Shown here: in pieces, positions 1-8,422 of the stretch
Numbering within the stretch: the stretch's first letter is position 1
How the letters are laid out: each line of letters opens with the position of its first letter
Position numbers and translations under genes: made by a program
NCBI GenBank assembly: GCA_910578515.1
Contig: CAJTQR010000005.1
Coordinates: 62,001-126,000, forward strand
Source of the DNA: an uncultured Duncaniella sp.
GTDB lineage: Bacteria; Bacteroidota; Bacteroidia; Bacteroidales; Muribaculaceae
Direction of reading: 5' to 3'
DNA length: 64,000 bases
Notes under the pieces: generated by a model
The model's input: only the letters and a program-made list of their open reading frames with translations
What the model was told of the DNA's origin: nothing
Databases searched by the model: none

Positions 1-1811
1 AGGAGATTTGTGTTTCATCTGTTGAGCAGCTTTACGGAGAGATTGAACGCGCTGTGGAAGCCGGTCTAATGTCGGAGAATCCTTATAAGAAAGCAGGTTT
101 CGTGCCAGGTGAGTACAACAAGGAAAACTATGACCGTATAGACCTTCATCGTCCATACGTTGACGATATAATTCTCGTGTCGCCCTCAGGAAAGCCGATG
201 AAGCGAGAGAAGGACCTGATTGACGTATGGTTTGACTCCGGCTCTATGCCTTATGCCCAGATTCACTATCCGTTTGAGAATAAAGAGGCATTTGACAACC
301 GAGAGGTTTACCCCGCAGATTTCATCGCTGAAGGTGTTGACCAGACCCGTGGTTGGTTCTTTACACTCCATGCAATTGCAGGAATGGTGTTTGACTCAAT
401 CTCCTATAAGACTGTAATCTCTAACGGACTTGTGCTTGATAAGTACGGCAACAAGATGTCAAAGCGTCTTGGCAATGCTGTTGACCCCTTCGGGCAGATA
501 GGTCAGTTTGGTGCCGACCCGGTGCGTTGGTACATGATATCAAACTCCTCACCATGGGACAACCTGAAATATGATGAGAAAGGCGTGCTGGAAACTTCAC
601 GCAAGCTCTTCTCCACATTATATAATACATACAGTTTCTTTGCACTCTATGCCAACGTCGATGGCTTTGACCCGGCAGCTCCCGAAGTTCCGGTTGAGCA
701 GCGTCCGGAAATCGACCGTTGGATTCTTTCACTCCTCAACACCCTTGTGAAGGATGTGACAGAAGCTTTGGATGATTATGAGCCCACACGCGCTGCCCGT
801 GCAATCGGGGAGTTTGTAGGCGACAATCTTTCCAACTGGTATGTGCGTCTCAACCGCAAACGTTTCTGGGGAGGAGAGATGACAGATGACAAGCTCGCAG
901 CATATCAGACACTCTACACATGTCTGAAAACTGTGGCATTGCTCATGGCTCCTTTCGCACCCTTCTATGCTGATGAACTCTACCGTGACCTCACCGGAGC
1001 ATCTGAATCTGTGCATCTTGCCAAGTTCCCGGTGGTTGATGACAGTATGATTGACTCAGAACTCGAGGCTCGCCAGAAACTTGCACAGGATATCACCTCC
1101 ATGACATTGGCGCTTCGTCGTAAGGTTAATCTCAAGGTGCGTCAGCCTCTTTCAACAATCATGGTTCCCGTGGCTGATGCTGCCCAGCGTGCGGCGCTTG
1201 AGGCTATCAGTGAGCTGGTGAAGAGCGAGATTAATGTCAAAGAACTGCGAATCGTTGGCAATGAGGATGGTATTCTTGTCAAGAGTGTGAAGCCGGACTT
1301 CAAAAAACTTGGTCCGAAGTTTGGTAAGCAGATGAAGGCTGTGGCAGAGGCAGTCAAGGCTTTGGATTCACATCAGATAGCCGAGCTTGAACGTAATGGT
1401 TCAGTTCATCTGGATATAAATGGAAGCGATGCAGTGATTGAGCTCGCCGATGTCGAGATAATCTCAGAGGATATTCCCGGATGGCTCGTTGCCAATGAGG
1501 GTACACTCACCATCGCTCTTGATGTCACTGTGACTCCGGAACTTCGTCGTGAAGGTATAGCGCGTGATATAGTGAACCGCATCCAGAATGTGCGTAAGTC
1601 ACGTGACTATGATATCACCGACAGAATCTCTCTTACATTTGCGCCCGGTGAGGCCACTGATGATGCAGTGAGAGATTTTGCGGATTATATCTCCCGTCAG
1701 GTGCTTGCCACTTCGCTCGAAATCGCCGAAATTGATGAAAATTCTCCCGAAGTAGAGAATTTTTCAATGGATGATGTGAACGTTAACGTTAAAATAACGT
1801 TAAACAAATAG
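1..1811 (+). CDS. ileS: Isoleucyl-tRNA synthetase, C-terminal part (partial)
   Basis: This cytoplasmic enzyme charges tRNA-Ile with isoleucine. The frame is open from base 3, so the gene begins upstream of the window and only about the last 600 residues are present. The class I signature KMSKR, which binds ATP in the activation step, is at 453-467, followed by the GADPVRWYM segment and the anticodon-binding helical domain. The long tail after it, about 200 residues with the LRREGIARD motif, matches the C-terminal domain (DUF5915 type) of eukaryote-like IleS proteins of about 1,150 residues, usual in Bacteroidetes. The dksA-like gene starts 23 bases after the stop, so the two are probably cotranscribed. 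Confidence 0.97.
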   Translation, partial: EICVSSVEQLYGEIERAVEAGLMSENPYKKAGFVPGEYNKENYDRIDLHRPYVDDIILVSPSGKPMKREKDLIDVWFDSGSMPYAQIHYPFENKEAFDNREVYPADFIAEGVDQTRGWFFTLHAIAGMVFDSISYKTVISNGLVLDKYGNKMSKRLGNAVDPFGQIGQFGADPVRWYMISNSSPWDNLKYDEKGVLETSRKLFSTLYNTYSFFALYANVDGFDPAAPEVPVEQRPEIDRWILSLLNTLVKDVTEALDDYEPTRAARAIGEFVGDNLSNWYVRLNRKRFWGGEMTDDKLAAYQTLYTCLKTVALLMAPFAPFYADELYRDLTGASESVHLAKFPVVDDSMIDSELEARQKLAQDITSMTLALRRKVNLKVRQPLSTIMVPVADAAQRAALEAISELVKSEINVKELRIVGNEDGILVKSVKPDFKKLGPKFGKQMKAVAEAVKALDSHQIAELERNGSVHLDINGSDAVIELADVEIISEDIPGWLVANEGTLTIALDVTVTPELRREGIARDIVNRIQNVRKSRDYDITDRISLTFAPGEATDDAVRDFADYISRQVLATSLEIAEIDENSPEVENFSMDDVNVNVKITLNK

Positions 1812-1834
1812 AACGTTTTAACATATGAATTATT

Positions 1835-2218
1835 ATGAGCGAGAAAACAAGATATTCCGACGAAGAATTACAGGAATTTAAGGAAATCATCCTTGAAAAG
1901 TTGGCTAAGGCGCAGAAGGAGTATGACTCTTTGCGCTCCAACATCAATAATACCGAGGGTAATGACATAGCCGATACCTCTCCCACATTCAAGATTCTGG
2001 AAGAGGGCGCAAGCACTCTTTCCAAGGAAGAGGCAGGGCAATTGGCGCAGAGGCAGAAGAAATTTATCCAGCATCTGCAGAATGCCCTCATCCGTATTGA
2101 AAACAAGACCTACGGTGTGTGTTGCGAGACAGGCGAGTTGATTCCCAAGGAACGTCTGCGTGCTGTGCCTCATGCCACACGTAGTGTCGAAGCTAAGAAC
2201 TCGACCAAGAAAAAGTAA
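1835..2218 (+). CDS. DksA/TraR-family regulator lacking the four-cysteine zinc finger
   Basis: 127 residues: an N-terminal coiled coil (about 10-95) and the C-terminal DksA/TraR block with TGELIPKERLRAVPHAT. Family members insert the coiled coil into the RNA polymerase secondary channel and tune promoters with ppGpp. The C4 zinc finger is not intact: only two adjacent cysteines (YGVCCETG) remain and the distal CxxC is replaced by polar residues (ATRSVEAK). Such degenerate fingers are common in Bacteroidetes homologues and probably fold without zinc. It sits between ileS and lspA, an order often kept in this phylum. Function as a transcription modulator is inferred from the family. Confidence 0.85.
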   Translation: MSEKTRYSDEELQEFKEIILEKLAKAQKEYDSLRSNINNTEGNDIADTSPTFKILEEGASTLSKEEAGQLAQRQKKFIQHLQNALIRIENKTYGVCCETGELIPKERLRAVPHATRSVEAKNSTKKK

Positions 2219-2228
2219 AATCCCGTAT

Positions 2229-2852
2229 ATGCGTTCAAAAGGCATTGTCGCCACGCTTATTATATTAGTGGTGGTCCTCATTGACCAGGCACTGAAAATT
2301 TGGATTAAAACTCATTTTTATCTGGGAGAAGATGTCAGAATCTTCTCCTGGTTTTACCTGTACTTCATAGAGAATAACGGCATGGCATTTGGCATGGAGT
2401 TTGGAAGCAAACTTATGCTCACTTTGTTCCGTATTGTTGCCGTTGGATTGCTTATTTGGTACATGGTCAGGATTTACAGGATATCCAAGGTGCCGATGGG
2501 CTATATGGTGTGTCTGGCATTGGTTACGGCCGGAGCAGCAGGCAATATTTTTGACTGCGTGTTTTACGGGTTGATTTTCAATAATCCTGCGCCACCTTAT
2601 GTAGCCTCACTCTTTCCGGCTGCCGGCGGATATGCTGAGATTTTCCATGGCAGGGTAGTGGATATGCTCTATTTCCCGTTGTTCAGTTTTACATGGCCCG
2701 GTTGGATGCCTATGGTTGGCGGACATGAATTTCTGTTCTTTCAACCTGTGTTCAATATCGCAGATGCTGCCATATCATGTGGCATATTCGTATTAATACT
2801 TTTTTATCACAAGTACATCCTGTCACCTAAAGCTCTGGAATCTCTTGCGTAA
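2229..2852 (+). CDS. lspA: Lipoprotein signal peptidase II
   Basis: This inner-membrane aspartic protease removes the signal peptide from prolipoproteins after Lgt has lipidated the cysteine. The start is set at the ATG at 2229 (MRSKGIVATL, 207 residues), because a longer reading from 2160 would run inside the dksA-like gene and add a charged extension. Four hydrophobic segments are visible. The conserved ENNGMAFG block, the GNIFD block and the two catalytic aspartates, in GRVVDMLYF and FNIADAAIS, are all present. It is somewhat longer than the E. coli enzyme because of an insertion before GRVVD, as seen in other Bacteroidetes. The next gene begins within its stop region, and that gene encodes a lipoprotein, a natural LspA substrate. 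Confidence 0.96.
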   Translation: MRSKGIVATLIILVVVLIDQALKIWIKTHFYLGEDVRIFSWFYLYFIENNGMAFGMEFGSKLMLTLFRIVAVGLLIWYMVRIYRISKVPMGYMVCLALVTAGAAGNIFDCVFYGLIFNNPAPPYVASLFPAAGGYAEIFHGRVVDMLYFPLFSFTWPGWMPMVGGHEFLFFQPVFNIADAAISCGIFVLILFYHKYILSPKALESLA

Positions 2853-3630
2853 TTTATTTGTCATATTATTGGCGCTGCTTGTTGTCACAGCTTGCGACAA
2901 TACGCCCGACTATGTGATTCCGCCAAAGAAAATGGCGGCTTTGATGGCTGATGTCCACACTGGCGAGGCTGTGGTGGAGGGGAATGCCCGTAGTTTCCCT
3001 AATGATTCGGTCAAGAAAACCTTCATGCAGTCAATATATCTCAAGCATGGCGTGACTTCGCAAGATGTTGACACATCGCTGTACTGGTACGGACACAATC
3101 TGAACAAGTACATGGATGTGTACAACAAGACTATCGAAATATTGGAAAACCGTATTGCCGAAGCTGAAAAGGCAGGAGGCAAATCGGACCGGGCTCCCAT
3201 GCGCGTCAGTCTGGATGGAGACTCTGTTGATATCTGGCAGGGTGCATCCACTCGCAGAAACAGTCCATTTCTCCCATCGGAATATCTCACATTTCATTAC
3301 TCGACCGATAAAAACTGGGAGCGTGGCGACCGTTATACTGTCAGTGTGAAGCCTATTGGTACGCATTCGCCTGTCAGCATCAATATTGCTGTTGAGTACA
3401 ATGACGGTACCACGGAATATGTCTCAGCTTCGGAGAATGGTGAAGGCATGAAGCGTCTGGTGCTTGTGCTCGACTCAGCAAAGGTCGCTTCCAATGTGTA
3501 TGGTTCTATCCATTATTCGCCGAGGGGAGATGAGGTTTCATATCTCGATTCAATCTCAGTGGTGCGCACCCGAGGCAGAAATGACAATGTAAGGGCACGT
3601 GCCGGTCAGAAAATGATTCATCATCGATAG
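2845..3630 (+). CDS. DUF4296 lipoprotein
   Basis: 261 residues with an SPII signal peptide ending in a lipobox (VVTAC, Cys17). The N-terminal half (about 20-110) has the DUF4296 pattern, including the YLKHGVTSQDVDTSLYWYGHN segment type, found in Bacteroidetes lipoproteins of unknown function. The C-terminal half is beta-rich and low in recognisable motifs. The likely start is the TTG at 2845, which overlaps the lspA stop by 8 bases; the next ATG would remove the signal peptide. Coupling to lspA suggests translation from the same mRNA. Location at the periplasmic face of a membrane follows from the lipobox; the role is unknown. Confidence 0.85.
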   Translation: MRNLFVILLALLVVTACDNTPDYVIPPKKMAALMADVHTGEAVVEGNARSFPNDSVKKTFMQSIYLKHGVTSQDVDTSLYWYGHNLNKYMDVYNKTIEILENRIAEAEKAGGKSDRAPMRVSLDGDSVDIWQGASTRRNSPFLPSEYLTFHYSTDKNWERGDRYTVSVKPIGTHSPVSINIAVEYNDGTTEYVSASENGEGMKRLVLVLDSAKVASNVYGSIHYSPRGDEVSYLDSISVVRTRGRNDNVRARAGQKMIHHR

Positions 3631-3637
3631 AATATTA

Positions 3638-3946
3638 ATGATGGCTAAGTCTACGCGGTGCCATGCAGCTGTGGTGAACGGAATGGTGAAGACAAATGTA
3701 ATTGTCTCTTACTCGGATTCGAATGATTTTTGTACCAATTATAATATAGCGCCCTTTGCAGGCGAGGTACATTCCACCGATGATTTCAATGGCGCTGTAG
3801 TGGTGATGCCTGTAGGGGCGGAACTTGATATGGAGAAATATATCATTGATTATGCTAATTTCAGTTCTGTCCTTAAAGAAATAGCAGCTCATGTTCCTCA
3901 TGTCGAAGCCGGCGAGCTGGTGAAGCTCTGCTTCATTGAGCTCTGA
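3638..3946 (+). CDS. Small protein of unknown function
   Basis: 102 residues, no signal peptide or membrane segment, mildly acidic, mixed alpha/beta in appearance, two cysteines near the start and middle. I do not recognise a family. It begins 8 bases after the DUF4296 gene on the same strand with a doubled ATG, and ends about 50 bases before the ribosomal-protein promoter, so it is probably the last gene of the ileS-lspA transcript. A competing reading on the minus strand (3635-3970) is less credible because it would face the operon and overlap this gene fully. Confidence 0.6.
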   Translation: MMAKSTRCHAAVVNGMVKTNVIVSYSDSNDFCTNYNIAPFAGEVHSTDDFNGAVVVMPVGAELDMEKYIIDYANFSSVLKEIAAHVPHVEAGELVKLCFIEL

Positions 3947-3995
3947 CTCCGGTTCATTCAGATATTCCACGCAATTCTAAAAGAATGTTAAACAA

Positions 3996-4027
3996 TTTGT
4001 GCGCGTGCCTATAAATCACTACCTTTG
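3996..4027 (+). promoter_or_regulatory. Promoter of rpsF-rpsR-rplI
   Basis: TTTG at 3996-3999 and TACCTTTG at 4020-4027, separated by 20 bases, match the Bacteroidetes sigma-ABfr consensus (TTTG, 19-21, TAnnTTTG). The predicted start lies near 4033, leaving a leader of about 65 bases. Confidence 0.8.
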
Positions 4028-4032
4028 CACCC

Positions 4033-4099
4033 GTCTAAGAGAACGCCTGAGAAATTAGGCATCTTTTCTAAATACCAATCAAATTAATTTTTTTAACAA
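4033..4099 (+). promoter_or_regulatory. rpsF leader with a small hairpin
   Basis: The leader holds a short imperfect hairpin (GCCT at 4045-4048 pairing with AGGC at 4057-4060, with weaker outer pairing of AAGAG and CTTTT) preceded by CACCCG. S6:S18 dimers bind rpsF leaders with a CCG-type motif in many bacteria; whether this is such a site cannot be decided by eye. Confidence 0.3.
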
Positions 4100-4468
4100 A
4101 TGCATTACGAAACCGTTTTCATTTTGACTCCCGTTTTGTCTGACCAGCAGATGAAGGAAGCGGTAGAAAAATTCGAGAAGGTGATGACCGACAACGGTGC
4201 CACCATCGTAAACGAAGAAATCTGGGGTCTTCGCAAGCTTGCTTATCCCATCCAGAAAAAGTCTACCGGCTTCTACACCCTCGTGGAATTTGACGCTGAC
4301 CCGACTATCGTTAAAAAGCTCGAGACTGCTTTCCGTCGTGACGAGCGTGTGCTCCGTTTCCTCGTGTTCCGTCTCGACAAGTACGCTGCTGAATACGCTG
4401 CAAAGCGTCGTAGCAACCGTGCTGCTAAAGTATCTAACACTGTCACTGAAGAAGCAAAGGAGAACTAA
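4100..4468 (+). CDS. rpsF: 30S ribosomal protein S6
   Basis: 122 residues with the S6 fold markers: MHYETVFILTPVLS at the start, the WGLRKLAYPIQKK stretch and the RRDERVLRFLVFRLDK segment. S6 binds 16S rRNA in the platform as a heterodimer with S18, which is encoded 3 bases downstream. It is the first gene of a three-gene ribosomal operon with its own promoter. The C-terminal tail after residue 100 is lysine-, alanine- and arginine-rich, as usual for disordered S6 tails. Confidence 0.98.
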   Translation: MHYETVFILTPVLSDQQMKEAVEKFEKVMTDNGATIVNEEIWGLRKLAYPIQKKSTGFYTLVEFDADPTIVKKLETAFRRDERVLRFLVFRLDKYAAEYAAKRRSNRAAKVSNTVTEEAKEN

Positions 4469-4471
4469 ATC

Positions 4472-4738
4472 ATGGCACAAGCATCTGAAATTCGCTACCT
4501 CACTCCACTGTCGGTAGATGTAAAAAAGAAAAAATATTGTCGCTTTAAGAGAAGCGGTATCAAGTATATCGACTATAAGGACCCCGAATTCCTTAAGAAG
4601 TTCCTCAATGAACAGGGTAAGATTCTTCCCCGTCGCATCACCGGAACTTCTCTCAAGTTCCAGCGCCGTGTGGCTCAGGCTGTAAAGCGTGCTCGTCACC
4701 TCGCTCTTCTCCCCTACGTTACTGACTTGATGAAATAA
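4472..4738 (+). CDS. rpsR: 30S ribosomal protein S18
   Basis: 88 residues, very basic, with the family core YIDYKDPEFLKKFLNEQGKILPRRITG and the terminal KRARHLALLPYV motif. It partners S6 on the small-subunit platform. Only 3 bases separate it from rpsF, which favours coupled translation and equal stoichiometry. It has the zinc-free form, since no CxxC cluster is present. Confidence 0.98.
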   Translation: MAQASEIRYLTPLSVDVKKKKYCRFKRSGIKYIDYKDPEFLKKFLNEQGKILPRRITGTSLKFQRRVAQAVKRARHLALLPYVTDLMK

Positions 4739-4759
4739 CTTTAAAAGCTAATAGGAATT

Positions 4760-5200
4760 ATGAAGCTCATTCTTAAAGAAGATATCGCCAACCTTGGCTA
4801 CAAAGATGATGTAGTCGAAGTAAAGAGCGGATATGGTCGCAACTACCTTATCCCTACCGGCAAAGCTGTTATTGCAACCGAATCAGCTCTTAAAGTTCTT
4901 GCTGAGAACCAGCGTCAGCGTGCTCACAAGCTCGCTCGCATCAAGGCTGAGGCTGAGGCAACTGCTGCCGCTCTTCAGGGCGTAAAACTCACAATCGGTG
5001 CCAAGACTTCTTCAACCGGTACTATTTTCGGTTCTGTCAACAACATCCAGATTGCTGAGGCTCTTGAAAAGCTCGGTCACAATATCGACCGCAAGCTCAT
5101 CGTTATCGAACCTGTGAAGGAAGTTGGTGAATATGTTGCCAATATCCGTCTCCATCGTGACGTTAACGTTGAGATACCTTTCGAAGTTGTATCTGAATAA
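4760..5200 (+). CDS. rplI: 50S ribosomal protein L9
   Basis: 146 residues with the two-domain L9 layout: an N-terminal globular domain with the family signature around VVEVKSGYGRNYLIPTGKA (about 19-38), a long connecting helix rich in Ala and Arg, and a C-terminal domain. L9 binds 23S rRNA near the L1 stalk base and helps frame maintenance. It closes the rpsF-rpsR-rplI operon and is followed at once by a strong terminator. Confidence 0.98.
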   Translation: MKLILKEDIANLGYKDDVVEVKSGYGRNYLIPTGKAVIATESALKVLAENQRQRAHKLARIKAEAEATAAALQGVKLTIGAKTSSTGTIFGSVNNIQIAEALEKLGHNIDRKLIVIEPVKEVGEYVANIRLHRDVNVEIPFEVVSE

Positions 5201-5236
5201 TATTTAGATAAGATATCCCAACCCTCCAATTTCCCC

Positions 5237-5289
5237 TGAGAGCGTAGCCATCCCCACCCATCCATCTGGCTACGCTCTCAACTTTTTTT
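5237..5289 (+). terminator. Terminator of the rpsF operon
   Basis: A perfect 14-bp stem (5237-5250 with 5267-5280), GC-rich, with a 16-base loop and a run of seven T from 5283. It is 36 bases after the rplI stop. Confidence 0.93.
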
Positions 5290-5450
5290 GTGTCCGTATG
5301 AATCGGTCGGATTTTATGCTCCACCGGTTGCTCTTGATTATAATTGTTAACGGAATTTAACGTCTTTGTTCGATTTAAAGGTTAATCCCCTGAATGTCTA
5401 CTGAAAGGCTTCAATTGTAGATTTTGGCGATTTAAGCCTTAAACTTTTAG

Positions 5451-5458
5451 TAATTTTG
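5451..5458 (+). promoter_or_regulatory. Probable -7 box for the outer-membrane protein gene
   Basis: TAATTTTG fits TAnnTTTG. The nearest TTTG (5423-5426) is 24 bases away, a little far for the -33 element, so the match is partial. The start codon is 45 bases downstream. Confidence 0.5.
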
Positions 5459-5503
5459 GTGTCAAATACTACAAAATAGTATAAGAAAGTTTTTTTAATA
5501 TTT

Positions 5504-8296
5504 ATGACACGTTTCGCTCATTACAAGTTTTTATCTCCACTATTACTTTTGACCCTGTCATTCTCGCTCCATGCCTTCAATATCACAGGTGTGGTCAAGG
5601 ACCAGGAATCTAAAGAACCGCTGATGGAAGCGGCGGTAAAACTCGTCAGTGCACGTGACACTGCTTTTGTTACAGGTGTCACAACCAATCTCGATGGTAA
5701 ATTCACTATCTCTAATGTGAATGCCGGGAAATACATACTACAGTTCAGCTATGTTGGTTATGCTGATGCCGAAAAGCCGGTCACTGTAGCATCATCAAAT
5801 GTTCGCGTAGGAGTGGTTGAGCTCCGCGAATCCTCTGAATTGCTTGGAGAGGTAAGCGTGGTTGCGACCAAGACCCCAATTAAGGTTATGGAGGATACAG
5901 TTGAGTATAACGCCGACTCATATCATACCCAGCCTAACGCGGTGGTCGAGGACCTTCTGAAACGCCTCCCGGGTGTTGAGGTCGATAGCGATGGCAAAAT
6001 TACCGCCAACGGTAAAGAGATTAAAAAAATTCTTATTGACGGTAAGGAATTCTTTAGCGATGACCCTCAGGTGGCATCAAAGAACCTTCCGGTGAATATG
6101 ATTGAAAAACTCCAGGTTGTGGACCGCAAGAGTGATATGGCGCGTCTGACTGGAGTGGATGACGGAGAGGATGAGACCGTAATTAACCTTACAGTGAAGA
6201 AAGGCATGAACCAAGGTTGGTTTGGTACAGCTGAAGGTGGTTATGGTACGGACGACCGTTATGCAGCGTCGTTTAATGTCAATCGATTCTGGAACGGTAA
6301 CCAGTTTACAGTGCTTGGAAACTTCAACAATACTAATCAGCTCGGCTTTACTGACAGTAACGGTAACAGATTCCGCCGTTTCGGTGGTAATAATGGTATA
6401 ACCACATCACGCTCTGTCGGTGTCAATTTCAATGTCGGAAAGGATGAGGTTTTCCGAGTGGGTGGCGATATATTGTTCTCTAATACCGACCGTGTGTCCG
6501 AGAGCCGTTCGAGCCGTCAATGGAATGAAACTTCCAACTATGAGAATACAGAGAAATATGCCCGTGACAGAAGTAATAATCTCCGAGGCGATTTCCGTGT
6601 GCTCTGGAATCCTGACTCATTCAATACTCTTGAGTTCCGTCCGAACTTCTCATTGAACCACAACAAGTCATATAGCTGGGATAACACCCACAACTATGAC
6701 CCCACTATGACCGAAATAAGCCGCAGCGAAAATAATTCGTTGAGCAAAGGTAACTCTTTTGAACTCGGTGGTCGTTTGATTTATTCACATCGCTTCAAGC
6801 AGCGCCGCGGACGTTCATTCTCGGTGAGCATGCAGTACAGTCTCTCAAATGTGCGTGAGAAAGAGACCTCAAACTCCCACAATATCTATACCACACTTGA
6901 CTCAACATTGATTCTTGACCAATATGCAAACAATCATACATGGTCAAATCAGATAATGACACAGGTTACATGGACTGAACCTCTTGGCAATGTTGCTAAC
7001 GGTAATTCGCTCGTATTTTCTTATCGTATGAACTACCGTTGGAACAATGCTGACAAGCTGGTCTATAATGTTCCGGAGGATTACGACCTCGGTATATTGC
7101 CTCCTGTTGGAATCGACCCCGACCCGGTGTACTCCAACCGTTTCCGCAACAATTATTTCAATCAGAATATCAGCGCCGGTTTCAAGAAGACATCGCAGAA
7201 GTATAATATGGAGGTCGGTTTAGCTCTTGTTCCTCAGATGTCGAAGTCAACAGACTTGATAAATTCCGACCGTAACATTGATACCCGTTGGGTGTGGAAC
7301 TATGCTCCCTACATGCGTTTGCGCTATCGTTTCAGCAAGCAGACCTCATTGATGGTCCATTACCGAGGTCGCTCATCACAGCCCTCATTGAGCCAGTTGC
7401 AACCGGTTGCCGATGTGTCTAACCCGATGAATGTCGTTATCGGTAATCCCGACCTTGACCCCTCGTTCACTCACAATATGATGGTGCGTTTCCAGGATTT
7501 CAATATGGAAAGTCAGCGCTCGCTCATGTTCATGGGTAACTTCTCTCTGACTCAGAACTCTATTATTTCCAAGACCACACTTGACCCCGCTACTAATGCC
7601 CGCACAACGACATATGTAAACACAAATGGTGTGTGGAACGGTAGAGTGATGAATATGTTCTCAATGCCACTCAGAAATAAGAAGTGGAGAATATCGAACC
7701 ATATATTTATCAACGGTCAGCGTTCTGTAGGTTTCACCAACGAGAAACGCAATGCTGCAATGTCGGTAAGTGTATTCGAGAGCCCGGGAATTTCATTTCT
7801 TCCTGATAATTTTGAGTTTGAGCTTCGTCCTCAGTATTCTATTGAGGCAACTCATTATACCGTCAAGAGCACTCAGACACCCAATAATACTATCCAGCGT
7901 TATGGAGGTCGTGCTGACATTACTTATTATACATCATGGGGACTTACCCTTCAGACTGATGTCAATTACTCAGCTACAGAGGGTTACTCAGACGGTTACA
8001 ACACTCGTACCACCATGTGGAATGCTTCGATATCTCAGCAGTTCCTGCGCAGCAAAGCGCTCACTTTGTCCTTCAAGATGTATGATATCCTGAATCAGCG
8101 CAAAAGCATCTCACATACTGCCAACGGTCAGTACATTCAGGATACATGGTCAAACACCCTCGGTCGTTATGGGTTGGTTACCATCGCTTATCGTTTCAAC
8201 ACCTTCGGTAAAGGTAAGGAACCCGGAGGCTCACGTGGCGGCTGGGGAGGTCCCGGCGGACCTGGTGGACCTGGCGGAGGTAGAGGACCCCGTTAA
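5504..8296 (+). CDS. TonB-linked outer-membrane beta-barrel protein with carboxypeptidase-like N domain and glycine-rich tail
   Basis: 930 residues. A signal peptide (about 1-24, ending SLHA) precedes a carboxypeptidase-regulatory-like domain (about 25-110, with GVVKDQESKEPLMEAAVKL and TNLDGKFTISNV), a plug-like region (about 115-230, with DLLKRLPGVEVDSDGKI) and a long aromatic-rich barrel of the outer-membrane protein beta-barrel family 3 (OMP_b-brl_3) type. The last 25 residues are almost only Gly, Pro and Arg, placed after the last barrel strand. The layout resembles Oar-like proteins rather than SusC, and no SusD gene follows. Transport or surface-organisation roles are possible; the substrate is unknown. 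It stands alone between two terminators. Confidence 0.88.
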   Translation: MTRFAHYKFLSPLLLLTLSFSLHAFNITGVVKDQESKEPLMEAAVKLVSARDTAFVTGVTTNLDGKFTISNVNAGKYILQFSYVGYADAEKPVTVASSNVRVGVVELRESSELLGEVSVVATKTPIKVMEDTVEYNADSYHTQPNAVVEDLLKRLPGVEVDSDGKITANGKEIKKILIDGKEFFSDDPQVASKNLPVNMIEKLQVVDRKSDMARLTGVDDGEDETVINLTVKKGMNQGWFGTAEGGYGTDDRYAASFNVNRFWNGNQFTVLGNFNNTNQLGFTDSNGNRFRRFGGNNGITTSRSVGVNFNVGKDEVFRVGGDILFSNTDRVSESRSSRQWNETSNYENTEKYARDRSNNLRGDFRVLWNPDSFNTLEFRPNFSLNHNKSYSWDNTHNYDPTMTEISRSENNSLSKGNSFELGGRLIYSHRFKQRRGRSFSVSMQYSLSNVREKETSNSHNIYTTLDSTLILDQYANNHTWSNQIMTQVTWTEPLGNVANGNSLVFSYRMNYRWNNADKLVYNVPEDYDLGILPPVGIDPDPVYSNRFRNNYFNQNISAGFKKTSQKYNMEVGLALVPQMSKSTDLINSDRNIDTRWVWNYAPYMRLRYRFSKQTSLMVHYRGRSSQPSLSQLQPVADVSNPMNVVIGNPDLDPSFTHNMMVRFQDFNMESQRSLMFMGNFSLTQNSIISKTTLDPATNARTTTYVNTNGVWNGRVMNMFSMPLRNKKWRISNHIFINGQRSVGFTNEKRNAAMSVSVFESPGISFLPDNFEFELRPQYSIEATHYTVKSTQTPNNTIQRYGGRADITYYTSWGLTLQTDVNYSATEGYSDGYNTRTTMWNASISQQFLRSKALTLSFKMYDILNQRKSISHTANGQYIQDTWSNTLGRYGLVTIAYRFNTFGKGKEPGGSRGGWGGPGGPGGPGGGRGPR

Positions 8297-8327
8297 ATTT
8301 AAAATAAGACAGATGTAGATATGAACG

Positions 8328-8376
8328 AAACTCCCTGAAATGGCATTGTCGCCAATTCAGGGAGTTTGATTTTGCA
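8328..8376. terminator. Bidirectional terminator between the OMP gene and mutS
   Basis: A perfect 12-bp stem (8328-8339 with 8356-8367) extended by inner pairing of GGC and GCC, flanked by GATTTTG on the plus side. The two genes converge here, so it can serve both. Confidence 0.85.
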
Positions 8377-8422
8377 GGCGTGGAAATGGATTATTTCTTA
8401 CCTGGCTATTCTTTCGGTTGAT

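Larger units (their letters stand above)
5201..5503. other. Intergenic region between rplI and the outer-membrane protein gene
   Basis: About 300 bases. It holds the rplI terminator (5237-5289) and, near its end, a TAATTTTG box (5451-5458) for the next gene. The 150 AT-rich bases between them show no ORF, repeat or clear RNA structure. Confidence 0.7.

Noticed and set aside
3635..3970. Minus-strand ORF of 111 codons opposite the small unknown gene
   Set aside because: It overlaps the plus-strand gene, which continues the operon with an 8-base gap; the minus reading would run against that operon and crosses into the rpsF promoter region.
4079..4699. Minus-strand ORF of 206 codons
   Set aside because: It is the complement of rpsF and rpsR, whose products are certain; long antisense frames arise from their biased codons.
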